Part shown: piece by piece, positions 52,211 through 62,070 of the stretch
How the letters are laid out: each line of letters starts with the position of its first letter
How positions within the stretch are numbered: position 1 is the stretch's first letter
DNA from: Nocardioides bruguierae
Lineage (GTDB): Bacteria > Actinomycetota > Actinomycetes > Propionibacteriales > Nocardioidaceae
DNA length: 64,000 nucleotides
Direction of reading: 5' to 3'
Assembly: GCF_023656415.1 (NCBI RefSeq)
Contig: NZ_JAMOIL010000009.1
Location: 62,001-126,000, forward strand
Translations under genes and position numbers: made by a program
The notes under the pieces: model-generated
What the model was told of the DNA's origin: nothing
The model's database searches: none
Seen by the model: the letters and a program-made list of their open reading frames with translations, nothing else

Positions 52211-52600
52211 TCAGCCGGCCTCGTCGTAGGGGACGCCGGTGACCAGCTGCTCCCGGTAGCCCTCCGAGATCTCGATGAGCCGGTCGAGGGCGTCACGCGT
52301 CCGCAGCAGCTCGCCGATGTGGACGTCCAGCTTGTCCCGCTCCTCGCGCAGGGTCGCGAGGGCGGCGTCGGAGTTCTCCACCCCGGGGCTCTCCACGCAC
52401 GGCATGACCTGGGCGATCGTCCGGCTGGAGAGCCCGGCGGCGTACATGCGCTGGATGAAGACGACGCGCTCCACCTCGTACTCGGTGTACTGCCTCTGTC
52501 CGCCGGAGCTGCGGTCGGCCGAGAGCAGGCCCTGCTCCTCGTAGTAGCGCACCGAGCGGGCGCTCACGCCCGTCCGCCTGGCCAGCTCGCCGATCCGCAC
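52211..52600 (-). CDS. MerR-family transcriptional regulator
   Basis: A 129-residue regulator. The N-terminal winged helix is classic: MRIGELARRTGVSARSVRYYEEQGLLSADRSSGGQRQYTEYEVERV, followed by AGLSSRTIAQVMPCVES and a dimerising coiled coil (DAALATLREERDKLDVHIGELLRTRDALDRLIE). One cysteine (PCVES) lies at the hinge, so a thiol-based signal is possible; metal-binding cysteine sets are absent. It is divergent from the old-yellow-enzyme gene, whose promoter has the long spacer and central palindrome expected for a MerR-activated promoter. Confidence 0.9.
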   Translation of the reverse strand: MRIGELARRTGVSARSVRYYEEQGLLSADRSSGGQRQYTEYEVERVVFIQRMYAAGLSSRTIAQVMPCVESPGVENSDAALATLREERDKLDVHIGELLRTRDALDRLIEISEGYREQLVTGVPYDEAG

Positions 52601-52630
52601 GTGCTCTCCCTCTCATCCCGGGTCCAGGAC

Positions 52631-52662
52631 TTGACCTTGACGTCAATGTCAGGTTCTAGCGT
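52631..52662 (+). promoter_or_regulatory. MerR-type promoter of the old yellow enzyme gene
   Basis: TTGACC (52631-52636) and TAGCGT (52657-52662) are 20 nt apart, longer than the normal 17, and the spacer holds the perfect palindrome TTGACGTCAA (52637-52646) with flanking ACCT/AGGT halves. Long-spacer promoters with a central dyad are how MerR proteins work. TAGCGT ends 7 nt before the ATG, so the mRNA is leaderless. Confidence 0.7.
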
Positions 52663-52669
52663 GGCCAGC

Positions 52670-53737
52670 ATGACACAGCTCTTCGAGTCCTACGACCTCG
52701 CCGGCCTGACCCTGCCCAACCGCGTCGTGATGGCGCCGATGTCCCGGGTGCGCGCCACGGTCGACGGTCTCGCCACCCCGCAGATGGCGACCTACTTCGC
52801 CCAGCGCGCCACCGCCGGTCTCATCGTCACCGACGGCGTCTTCCCCAACGCCGTGGGCCAGTCCAACCCGATGATCCCTGGGCTGGCCACCGACGCGCAG
52901 GCGGAGTCCTGGCGCCAGGTCGCCGACGCCGTCCACACCGAGGGCGGTCGGGTCTTCGCCCAGCTCATGCACGGTGGACGCATCACCCACTCCTCCATCC
53001 ACGGCCTCCAGCCGGTCGGGCCCTCGGCCGTGGCCGGCCCCGGCACCACGTTCACCCCCACCGGCCCGGCAGCGCTCGAGGTGCCCCGCGCCCTGGAGAC
53101 CGCCGAGGTCCCCGAGCAGGCCGCCGCCTACGGCGAGGCCGCCGCCCGCGCGATCGAGGCCGGCCTCGACGGCGTCGAGCTGCACGGCGCCAACGGCTAC
53201 CTCATCGGCCAGTTCCTCTCCTCCAACGCCAACCTGCGCACCGACCTCTACGGCGGCAGCATCGAGAACCGCGTCCGCTTCGCCGTCGAGGCCACCGCCG
53301 GTGCCGTCGAGAGGATCGGCGGGCACCGCGTCGGGATCCGGCTCTCGCCGGACGCGGGCATCTGGGGCGTCGAGGAGACCGAGACCCGCGAGCTCTACCT
53401 CGCCCTCCTCGAGCAGCTCGGCGCGCTCGACCTCGCCTACGTCCACCTCGAGGCCACGGCGGACGACGGCCTCCTGCTCGACCTGCGCAAGGCCTGGGAC
53501 GGCACGCTCCTGGTCAACCCGGTCCACCCCGGCCGCCCGCAGCAGGCGAACCTCGAGGACGCGCAGAAGTGGCTCGACAACGGCGCCGACCTGATCTCCT
53601 TCGGCCGCGCCTTCATCGCCAACCCCGACCTGGTCGAGCGGCTGCGCACCGGCGCCCCGATCGCCACGCCCGACGTGGAGACCTACTACATGGGCGACGA
53701 GCGGGGGTACACCGACTACCCGACGCACGGCGCCTGA
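52670..53737 (+). CDS. old yellow enzyme family alkene reductase
   Basis: A 355-residue FMN-dependent TIM-barrel ene-reductase (NemA/OYE type): LPNRVVMAPMSRVRA at the N-terminus, FAQLMHGGRITHSS, LDGVELHGANGYLIGQFLSSNANLRTDLYGGSIENRVRF carrying the HGANGYL substrate motif, and the phosphate-binding C-terminus ADLISFGRAFIANPDLVERL. It uses NADPH to reduce activated C=C bonds of quinone-like electrophiles, nitro compounds or similar toxicants. The divergent MerR gene and the long-spacer promoter suggest induction by electrophiles. Confidence 0.94.
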   Translation: MTQLFESYDLAGLTLPNRVVMAPMSRVRATVDGLATPQMATYFAQRATAGLIVTDGVFPNAVGQSNPMIPGLATDAQAESWRQVADAVHTEGGRVFAQLMHGGRITHSSIHGLQPVGPSAVAGPGTTFTPTGPAALEVPRALETAEVPEQAAAYGEAAARAIEAGLDGVELHGANGYLIGQFLSSNANLRTDLYGGSIENRVRFAVEATAGAVERIGGHRVGIRLSPDAGIWGVEETETRELYLALLEQLGALDLAYVHLEATADDGLLLDLRKAWDGTLLVNPVHPGRPQQANLEDAQKWLDNGADLISFGRAFIANPDLVERLRTGAPIATPDVETYYMGDERGYTDYPTHGA

Positions 53738-53755
53738 CCCCCTCGCGCTCGGGCC

Positions 53756-53820
53756 TGGGCCCGGGGTTGGCGCCGGGGGCGGCAGACGTGCCCCCGTGGC
53801 CCTCTGCCGACCCGGGCCCA
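53756..53820. terminator. long-stem structured region after the old yellow enzyme gene
   Basis: TGGGCCCGGG (53756-53765) pairs perfectly with CCCGGGCCCA (53811-53820), enclosing a GGGGGC/GCCCCC inner stem (about 53776-53795). It starts 18 bp after the stop codon and most likely ends transcription. There is no U-run. Confidence 0.5.
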
Positions 53821-53838
53821 GCCGGTAGGGTCCGCCCC

Positions 53839-54315
53839 GTGGAGGACCAGCTGACCCTGCACCCGTCCCGCTCGCGCGCCCTCATGCTGATCGGCCTGGG
53901 CGCGCTGTTCGTCCTCCTCGGCATCCTGCTGCTCGACAGCTCCCCGGTGGTCGGCACGGGCGGCGTCGTGGTGGGCACCCTCGTGCTGGTCGCCGGCATC
54001 TGGAACCTGCTCTCCACCCGCGACGGGCTCGTCCTCGACCGGCACGGCTTCACGCTGCGCTCGATGGGACGCGAGGAGACGGTGGCGTGGGACGAGGTGG
54101 TGCGCTTCGGGCCGTGGCCGCAGGGCCGCACCTCGCTGCTCGGCTACGAGCTGACGGCCGAGGCGCGGGCCCGGCGCGGTCGCCGCAACCGCGCGCTCAA
54201 CGTCGCCGCCGTCCGGCTCGACGCCCCGCTGCCGGAGCTGTACGGCAAGCAGGTCACCGAGCTGGGCTCCCTCATGACCGCCTGGAAGCAGCGGCACGAC
54301 CAGGACCACGCCTGA
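53839..54315 (+). CDS. small membrane protein with PH-like domain (STM3941-like)
   Basis: A 158-residue protein. Two transmembrane helices (about 14-34, LMLIGLGALFVLLGILLL, and 40-60, TGGVVVGTLVLVAGIWNLL) precede a cytoplasmic beta domain (LVLDRHGFTLRSMGREETVAWDEVVRFGPW), resembling STM3941/PH-like membrane proteins. The C-terminus VTELGSLMTAWKQRHDQD fits the same family. GTG 53839 has TAGGGT 7 nt upstream. Function unknown. It nearly abuts the MOSC gene (1 bp gap), so the two are probably one operon. Confidence 0.72.
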   Translation: MEDQLTLHPSRSRALMLIGLGALFVLLGILLLDSSPVVGTGGVVVGTLVLVAGIWNLLSTRDGLVLDRHGFTLRSMGREETVAWDEVVRFGPWPQGRTSLLGYELTAEARARRGRRNRALNVAAVRLDAPLPELYGKQVTELGSLMTAWKQRHDQDHA

Positions 54316-54316
54316 G

Positions 54317-55027
54317 GTGCGACAGCAGCTCGGCGAGGTCGTCGCGGTCGGCTTCGCCGCGGCCAAGGGCACAGCGTGGCGCCCTCGCGAGGCGGTGGCG
54401 CTGGACTCGGCCGGGGTCGTCGGCGACCGCCGGTGGTGCTTCGTCGACCCCCGGGCCCGGCAGGTGCTGCGCACGGTGGCCCACCCGCGGCTGCTGCGGC
54501 TCACGCTCGTGGACGAGGACCCGGCGCTGCCCCTCGTCCACGAGGACGGACGGCGGGCGGCCGGTCGCCCCGAGCCCACCGGAGAGCAGCTGACCTGCGA
54601 CTACTGGGGCCGCCCGGTGTCGCTGGAGGTCCACGACGGGCCCCAGGCGGAGCTCGCCGCCGACGTGCTGGGCCGCGACGTCGCGCTGGCCGCGGCCCCG
54701 CCGAGCGGGGTCGTCTACGCGGGCGGGGTCAGCCTCGTCTCCACCGCGTCGTGCGCGGCGGTGGGCGTCGCGCCCGCCACGGTCCGGGCCTCCCTCGTGC
54801 TCGACCTGGGGCCGGAACCCTTCACCGAGGCACACCTCGTGGGCCGCGAGGTGCGGGTGGGCGGTGCCGTCGTCCGCCCCACCGCCGAGACGGCCCGCTG
54901 CGCGGTGCTCGGTGCCGAGACGCTGCGCCGCCTGGCCGGCGTCCGGGACGAGCTCCTGCTGGGCGCGGACGGCGACGTGCTGATGCCCGGCGAGGTGAGG
55001 CCGGGGGACCCGGTCGACCTGGTCTGA
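54317..55027 (+). CDS. MOSC domain-containing protein
   Basis: A 236-residue protein with the MOSC N-terminal beta-barrel (GEVVAVGFAAAKGTAWRPREAVALDSAGVVGDRRWCFVD) and the MOSC core, whose conserved cysteine is in ETARCAVLGAETLRR. MOSC proteins carry or transfer sulfur and bind molybdenum cofactor; the N-reductive reduction of N-hydroxylated compounds is one known role. It starts at GTG 54317, 1 bp after the preceding stop. Which reaction applies here is open. Confidence 0.85.
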   Translation: MRQQLGEVVAVGFAAAKGTAWRPREAVALDSAGVVGDRRWCFVDPRARQVLRTVAHPRLLRLTLVDEDPALPLVHEDGRRAAGRPEPTGEQLTCDYWGRPVSLEVHDGPQAELAADVLGRDVALAAAPPSGVVYAGGVSLVSTASCAAVGVAPATVRASLVLDLGPEPFTEAHLVGREVRVGGAVVRPTAETARCAVLGAETLRRLAGVRDELLLGADGDVLMPGEVRPGDPVDLV

Positions 55028-55068
55028 GGGGCCTTCCGCCCCCGGCCCGCGGCGCGCAGGATCGGGTC

Positions 55069-55527
55069 ATGGCCAGCAACCCCGTCGCCCGTCTGCTCCG
55101 CACCCGGTGGGCGGTGCGGGCGCCGATCCCGCTGTTCCGCCACGGTCTCGGGTTCCTGCTCGGCCCGCGGATGCTGATGCTCGAGCACGTCGGCCGGACC
55201 TCGGGCGAGCCTCGGTACGCGGTGCTGGAGGTGGTCGAGCGCGAGGACGACGACCACCTGCTGGTCGCCTCCGGGCTGGGCCGCCGCTCGCAGTGGTTTC
55301 GCAACCTCACGGCCACCCCCGCCTGCCACGTCTCCACCGGTCGCCGGCGCCGCGTGCCGGCGACGGCCGCCGAGCTCTCCCCGACGGACCGCGACGCGGC
55401 CCTGGCCCGCTACGCCGCGCGCAACCCGCGCGCCTGGCACGCGTTGGAGAGCGGGATGCAGCGGCTGGCGGACGAGCGCGGCGAGGCGCTCGACATCCCG
55501 CTGGTGCGGCTCAGCCTGGCGCCGTAG
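55069..55527 (+). CDS. nitroreductase/deazaflavin (F420)-dependent oxidoreductase family protein
   Basis: A 152-residue split-barrel protein of the Ddn-like family: LMLEHVGRTSGEPRYAVLEVVEREDDDHLLVASGLGRRSQWFRNL, CHVSTGRRRRVPATAAELSP and a Tyr/Arg/Asn segment RYAARNPRAWHAL. Ddn-type proteins use F420H2, the actinobacterial deazaflavin cofactor, to reduce quinones or nitroimidazoles; some bind other flavins or none. ATG 55069 has CAGGAT 6 nt upstream. It converges on pgm with 7 bp between stop codons. Confidence 0.85.
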   Translation: MASNPVARLLRTRWAVRAPIPLFRHGLGFLLGPRMLMLEHVGRTSGEPRYAVLEVVEREDDDHLLVASGLGRRSQWFRNLTATPACHVSTGRRRRVPATAAELSPTDRDAALARYAARNPRAWHALESGMQRLADERGEALDIPLVRLSLAP

Positions 55528-55534
55528 TGCCGGC

Positions 55535-57175
<1,641 letters not shown>

Positions 57176-57220
57176 GAGCGCATCATGCCTCGCAGACGCG
57201 TCCACGTGACCCGCCCGCCC

Positions 57221-57283
57221 GATAGTGCGCGACGAAATGGCTGCCGTCGGGCCCCAGGAGCAGCCGTTTCGTCGCGCACTATC
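57221..57283. repeat. 24-bp-arm inverted repeat, possible terminator
   Basis: 57221-57244 and 57260-57283 are reverse complements over 24 bp with a single T/C difference (a G-U wobble in RNA), core GTGCGCGACGAAA, with a 15-nt loop. It is 8 bp after the stop of the minus-strand isomerase gene and 46 bp before pgm, so it may end the isomerase transcript. There is no U-run. It is AT-richer than its context. Confidence 0.85.
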
Positions 57284-57290
57284 GGCGGGG

Positions 57291-58115
57291 TCAGGGGGTC
57301 GTGGCCAGCCCCGCGAGGAACCACTCGCCCAGCCCCTCGTCCCCGGTCAGGACGACGGCGTCGCCGACGTCGGTCGGCGCGCACCGCCCTCCGGCCAGTC
57401 GGACGTAGGTCTCGCGGTCCGTGCGCAGCACCAGGGTCGGGTCGGCGGGGGCGTCGGCCACCGGTCGGGCGCGGCCGTCCTCGCCCACGAGCACGGCCCG
57501 GGCCGGCTCGTCGTCCAGCAGCAGCACGACGCTGTCGCCGGGTCGCCCGCCGGCACGCTTGACCAGGACGAACCCGAGCGACTCGGTCAGGTAGGCCACC
57601 GTATGGTCGGCCGCCGGGCCGGAGAGCCCGCCGGGGCGCGCGGTGGCGCGGCGGACGTCCTGCTCGTGCATCCACAGGTCCAGCGGGCGGTTGCGCAGCA
57701 GCGTGCGCCACGTCCACCCGAGGTCGCCGAAGGGGGAGGGCGCCGGGGCGTCGGGGTCGGTGGGCGGGTCGACCTGCGCGGCCGCGCGGCGCAGGCCGGT
57801 GACGGAGCGGATCTCCGCCAGCAGCGCCTCGGGCGTCGCCTCGCGGCGGGCCACGACGCCCACCTCGGTGTAGGCCCCGAGGGGGTTGCGCACGTGGGGC
57901 GGGCTGCCGACCTCCGCGCTCTCCTGCTCGCCGGTGGCCAGCACCGACTCCAGGTGGGCGACGTGCGCGACGACCGCGTGCACGTCCCACCCGGGCAGGT
58001 CGGTGGGTCGGGCCCAGTCGTCGGGGTCGAGGGACGCGGCGACGTCGAGGAACGCCTCGGTCGCGGCGAACCCGACCTCGAGGAGGGCCTGCAGGTCCGG
58101 GTGCGCGCTCGTCAT
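57291..58115 (-). CDS. maleylpyruvate isomerase family mycothiol-dependent enzyme
   Basis: A 274-residue DinB-like four-helix protein: [46 protein letters not shown] at the N-terminus (first metal His in AHVAHLE) and [14 protein letters not shown] in the middle (H and D/E ligands), followed by a C-terminal SCP2-like region ([18 protein letters not shown]...[16 protein letters not shown]). The family uses a divalent metal to activate the thiol mycothiol. Its substrate is not predictable. The ATG at 58115 is preferred; a GTG at 58124 is in frame. Confidence 0.87.
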   Translation of the reverse strand: MTSAHPDLQALLEVGFAATEAFLDVAASLDPDDWARPTDLPGWDVHAVVAHVAHLESVLATGEQESAEVGSPPHVRNPLGAYTEVGVVARREATPEALLAEIRSVTGLRRAAAQVDPPTDPDAPAPSPFGDLGWTWRTLLRNRPLDLWMHEQDVRRATARPGGLSGPAADHTVAYLTESLGFVLVKRAGGRPGDSVVLLLDDEPARAVLVGEDGRARPVADAPADPTLVLRTDRETYVRLAGGRCAPTDVGDAVVLTGDEGLGEWFLAGLATTP

Positions 58116-58151
58116 GCCCGGCACTGTGGCACATGCAGCGGGGCGGACGCC

Positions 58152-59942
58152 TCAGACGAAGCGGACGGCCAGCACCGCGACGTCGTCGGCCTGCTCCAGG
58201 CCGAGCAGGTCGGTCAGCACCCCGTCCACGAACTCCCCGATCGGCCGACGGCCGTGGGTGGCCGCCACCTCGGCGAGCCGGTCGAGGCCGTCGACGAGGC
58301 TCTCCCCGCGCCGCTCGACCAGGCCGTCGGTGTAGAGCAGCAGCGTGGCGCCGGGCGGCACGCTGAGCCGGTGGTCGCCGCGCTCGGCGTCGGGAGCGAC
58401 ACCGAGCATGACGTCGGGGGCGTCCTCGGCCAGGAACCGCACGGTGCCCTCGGGGCAGACCACCAGGGGCGGGGGATGGCCGGCGTTGGTCCAGCGCAGC
58501 ACCCGGTCTCCGGTGCGGTCCCAGGTCTCGATCCGCAGGTAGACCAGGGTCGCCATCGCCTCGACCTGGAGGTCGGTGAGGGCCTGGTCGAGCTTGCCGA
58601 CGAGCGCCGACGGCGCCTCGTCCTGCGACCAGGCGAGGGTGCGCAGGGTGGCGCGCACCTGCCCCATGGTGGCCGCGGCCTGGAGGTCGTGGCCGACGAT
58701 GTCGCCGATCATCAGCGCGGTGTCGCCGCTGGGCATGAGCACGGCGTCGTACCAGTCGCCACCGATCTGGTCGCGGGCCGCGGCGGGGCGGTAGCGGGCC
58801 GCCATCAGCATCTCGTCGGTCTCGGGCAGCCGCGGCTGGAGCGCGCCCTGGAGCACCATGAGCGCGTCGGACTGCTCCTGGAGCAGCAGCGCCCGGCCGA
58901 GCGCCTGCGCTGCGTAGCGGCCGAGCGCCTGGAGGGTGTCGAGCACGTCGTGGCCGAGGTCGCGGCTCTCCGGCCAGATGACCGCCATGCCGCCGAAGGC
59001 GCGGCCGCGGTGGGTCAGCGGCACGAAGGCCCGCGCCTCACCGACCTGCCTCTCCAGGTTCAGGCCGCCGTAGACGGCGTTCTGCCGGTGCCGGTCGGGG
59101 AACCAGACGATGCGGCCCTCGGCGAGCGCCAGGCCGAGCGGGTTGCTGAGGTCGGCGGGCAGCACGTCGTTGAGGCGCGCGGAGTGCCACTGCTCGCCGA
59201 GGTGCCGCACGTAGCTGAGCAGGCCGGGGGCGTGCTGCACGTGCGTCGGCAGGTCCGCGGTGCGGCGGACCGTGTCGTCCTCGGCGATCCAGATGCCGGC
59301 GACGAGGGCGCCGAGGTGCTCGCGGGCCACGCCGTCGACGGCCGCGGCCACGTCCACCACGGTGCGGGTGGCGCTGAGCGACTCGGCGAGTGCCAGGAGG
59401 AGGGCGCTGCGCTCGTTGAGGTCGCGTGCGCGTGCCGCCGTCCGGGCCGCGTGGCGCTTCTGCTGGCGCTGCACGATCTCGGTGGTGCACGCGGCGGCGA
59501 TGTCCTCCAGGGCCGAGAGCTCCTCGGGGGTCCACTCGCGGGCGGTGTCGTCGATGGCGCACAGCGACCCGATGACCCGGTCCTGCTGGTCCCGGATCGG
59601 GTAGCCCGCGTAGGCCACCACCCCGAGGTCGGGGATCGCGAGGTTGTCCCGCAGCCGCTGCTCGACGCGGGCGTCCGCGGTGACCAGCGGCGCCTCGTCC
59701 GCCACGACGTACTGGCAGAACGAGTGCGAGAGCGGGGTCTGGCGCAGCGCCATCAGCTCGTCCTCGAGGCCCTGGGCGCCGATGAACAGCTGGCGGTGGG
59801 CCTCCACGAGGCTGACCAGCGCGACGGGCACCCCGATGGCGCGGCGGACCATGCGCGCGTAGCGGTCGAACGACTCGTCGACACCGATCTCGTCGGCGTC
59901 CGGGTCCGCGTCCTCGGCCGGCACGGCGTGGGTGCTGGTCAT
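58152..59942 (-). CDS. GAF-domain PP2C/SpoIIE-type serine phosphatase
   Basis: A 596-residue cytosolic protein. Two GAF domains (about 20-165, VPVALVSLVEAHRQLFIGAQGL and IGSLCAIDDTARE; about 185-345, LAESLSATRTVVDVAAAVDGVAREHLG) precede the SpoIIE/PPM phosphatase (about 370-595) with RYRPAAARDQIGGDWYDAVLMPSG, MIGDIVGHDLQAAATMGQ, LLLYTDGLVERRGESL and the final EQADDVAVLAVRF, whose Asp residues bind metals. Such proteins dephosphorylate anti-sigma-antagonists in actinobacterial stress switches. No anti-sigma or antagonist gene is adjacent. The signal sensed by the GAF domains is unknown. Confidence 0.92.
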   Translation of the reverse strand: MTSTHAVPAEDADPDADEIGVDESFDRYARMVRRAIGVPVALVSLVEAHRQLFIGAQGLEDELMALRQTPLSHSFCQYVVADEAPLVTADARVEQRLRDNLAIPDLGVVAYAGYPIRDQQDRVIGSLCAIDDTAREWTPEELSALEDIAAACTTEIVQRQQKRHAARTAARARDLNERSALLLALAESLSATRTVVDVAAAVDGVAREHLGALVAGIWIAEDDTVRRTADLPTHVQHAPGLLSYVRHLGEQWHSARLNDVLPADLSNPLGLALAEGRIVWFPDRHRQNAVYGGLNLERQVGEARAFVPLTHRGRAFGGMAVIWPESRDLGHDVLDTLQALGRYAAQALGRALLLQEQSDALMVLQGALQPRLPETDEMLMAARYRPAAARDQIGGDWYDAVLMPSGDTALMIGDIVGHDLQAAATMGQVRATLRTLAWSQDEAPSALVGKLDQALTDLQVEAMATLVYLRIETWDRTGDRVLRWTNAGHPPPLVVCPEGTVRFLAEDAPDVMLGVAPDAERGDHRLSVPPGATLLLYTDGLVERRGESLVDGLDRLAEVAATHGRRPIGEFVDGVLTDLLGLEQADDVAVLAVRFV

Positions 59943-60155
59943 CTAGGCCTGCCTCTCAGGTCGGGCGCAGCGTAACTGTGGTCCGAGCAGGCGCTGTGAG
60001 GTTTCTCCACCATTGGACCTCACGGGTGGTCACCACGACCAGACGGCGACGCGATCCTGCACGTGACCTGCACGAACGCCCACCCCCAGGGGTGAGCGAG
60101 GGCACACCCGTGCGCACGATTCGAACGGGTGGGGACGACGGCGGAGACTGGTGCC

Positions 60156-61958
60156 ATGAGCAGCACGACCCCCGGCACCCGGCCCCGCGTCCGCGCCCCC
60201 GAGCTCGTCGGCCGCGGCTGGTTGAACACCGGTGGCGAGACGATCCGGGTCGGCGACCTGCGCGGCCGGTTCGTCCTCCTCGACTTCTGGACCTTCTGCT
60301 GCATCAACTGCCTGCACGTCCTCGACGAGCTGCGCGAGACCGAGGAGCGGTTCGCCTCCGAGCTGGTCGTCGTCGGCGTCCACTCGCCCAAGTTCGTGCA
60401 CGAGGCCGACCCGGACGCGCTCGCGGCCGCCGTGGAGCGCTACGGCGTGGCCCACCCCGTGCTCGACGACCCCGACCTCGTCACCTGGCAGGCCTACACG
60501 GCGCGCGCCTGGCCGACCCTGGTGCTGATCGACCCCGAGGGCTACGTCGTCGCCCAGTACGCCGGCGAGGGCCACGCCCACGCCATCTCCGCGCTGCTCG
60601 ACGACCTCGTGCCGCAGCACCGCGAGAAGGGGACGCTCCAGCCCGGCGACTCCCCGTACGTGCCGCCCGCCGTGGAGCCCTCCGACCTGCGCTTCCCGGC
60701 CAAGGCCGTGCCGGTCTCGCGTGGCGACGTGGAGGGCGTGCTGGTCGCCGACGCCGGCCACGACGAGGTCGTGCTGCTGGCCGCCGGCTCCGGCGGGGAC
60801 GACGGCGCCGTGCTGCGTCGCTTCGCGGGCTTCCGCGAGCCCAACGGCCTGTGCGTCCTGCCCGAGGACGTCGCCGCCGAGGTGGGGTACGACGTGGTCG
60901 TGGCCGACACGGTCGCCCACCGGCTGGTCGGGCTGTCGCTGGGCACCGGGGAGACCCGCGTGCTCGCCGGCGACGGCGAGCAGTGGATGCAGGGCGACGG
61001 GGTCGAGCGGCTCTCCTCGCCGTGGGACGTGGCCTGGTGGGGCGACCGGGTCTGGGTCGCCATGGCCGGCGTCCACCAGCTGTGGACGCTCGACCCGCGC
61101 ACCGGCGTCGTCGAGGTCGCGGCCGGCACCACCAACGAGGGGCTGCTCGACGGCCCGCTGGCCGAGGCGTGGTTCGCGCAGACCTCCGGCCTCGCGGCCG
61201 ACGGTGAGCGCCTCTGGCTGGCCGACTCCGAGACGTCCTCGCTCCGGGTGGTCGAGCCGGGGCCGGCCGGCGACCTCGTGGTGCGCACCGTGGTCGGCTC
61301 GGGGCTCTTCGACTTCGGGTTCCGCGACGGCGACGTCGACCAGGCGCTGCTCCAGCACCCGCTGGGCGTGACCGTGCTGCCCGACGGCTCGGTGGCCGTC
61401 GCCGACACCTACAACGGTGCCGTCCGCCGCCACGACCCGGCGACCGGCACTCTCGGCACGCTGGCCTCCGGGCTGGCCGAGCCCTCGGGCGCGTTCGTGG
61501 ACGGCACGGACCTGGTGGTCGTGGAGTCCACCGCCCACCGGCTGACCCGAGTGCGCCTGGACGCCGACGTGGTCGCCACCGACGGGTTCTCCCACACCAC
61601 CCAGCGGCCCGTCACCGAGGTCGCCGCCGGGCTGGCGCTGACCGTCACGTTCACCCCGCCGCCGGGCCAGAAGGTCGACGACCGGTTCGGCCCGCCCTCC
61701 CAGCTGCTCGTGGAGTCGACCCCGCCGGGCCTGATCCGGTCGGGCGGCGGACGCGGCACGGACCTCGTCCGCACGATCGAGCTGGACCCGCACGTGGGCG
61801 ACGGCGTGCTCCACGTCGCGGCCCGGGCCGCCTCCTGCGACGCCCACGGTGGCGAGGGGGCCGCCTGCCGGATGCACCAGCAGGACTGGGGCGTGCCGAT
61901 CCGCGTGGTCGACGGCGCACCCGCCACTCTCACCCTACCGCTGGGCGGCACGGACTGA
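60156..61958 (+). CDS. thioredoxin-like / NHL-repeat fusion protein (NHLRC2-like)
   Basis: A 600-residue protein. The N-terminal thioredoxin-like domain (about 15-155) has [23 protein letters not shown] with the CxxC pair CINC. From about 185 to 470 come NHL/beta-propeller repeats ([82 protein letters not shown]). A C-terminal beta domain closes the protein. The architecture equals that of eukaryotic NHLRC2. ATG 60156 has GAGACT 6 nt upstream. No signal peptide is seen, so it acts in the cytoplasm; function unproven. Confidence 0.88.
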   Translation: MSSTTPGTRPRVRAPELVGRGWLNTGGETIRVGDLRGRFVLLDFWTFCCINCLHVLDELRETEERFASELVVVGVHSPKFVHEADPDALAAAVERYGVAHPVLDDPDLVTWQAYTARAWPTLVLIDPEGYVVAQYAGEGHAHAISALLDDLVPQHREKGTLQPGDSPYVPPAVEPSDLRFPAKAVPVSRGDVEGVLVADAGHDEVVLLAAGSGGDDGAVLRRFAGFREPNGLCVLPEDVAAEVGYDVVVADTVAHRLVGLSLGTGETRVLAGDGEQWMQGDGVERLSSPWDVAWWGDRVWVAMAGVHQLWTLDPRTGVVEVAAGTTNEGLLDGPLAEAWFAQTSGLAADGERLWLADSETSSLRVVEPGPAGDLVVRTVVGSGLFDFGFRDGDVDQALLQHPLGVTVLPDGSVAVADTYNGAVRRHDPATGTLGTLASGLAEPSGAFVDGTDLVVVESTAHRLTRVRLDADVVATDGFSHTTQRPVTEVAAGLALTVTFTPPPGQKVDDRFGPPSQLLVESTPPGLIRSGGGRGTDLVRTIELDPHVGDGVLHVAARAASCDAHGGEGAACRMHQQDWGVPIRVVDGAPATLTLPLGGTD

Positions 61959-61968
61959 GGCAGGTGCG

Positions 61969-61990
61969 GCTGTCTCACATCCGAGACAGC
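61969..61990. promoter_or_regulatory. perfect palindrome upstream of hutU
   Basis: GCTGTCTC (61969-61976) and GAGACAGC (61983-61990) are perfect 8-bp arms around ACATCC. It lies 81 bp before the hutU ATG and 10 bp after the upstream stop. As an operator it would fit a dimeric repressor of the histidine-utilisation genes; as RNA it would be a weak terminator. Confidence 0.5.
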
Positions 61991-62070
61991 ATCGCGCGGG
62001 GCCCCTCTGGCGGGCGGCGCCGCGCGGGAGTGGACTGGGCTCGTCGTCCACTCGTGAACCGGAGCCAGCC

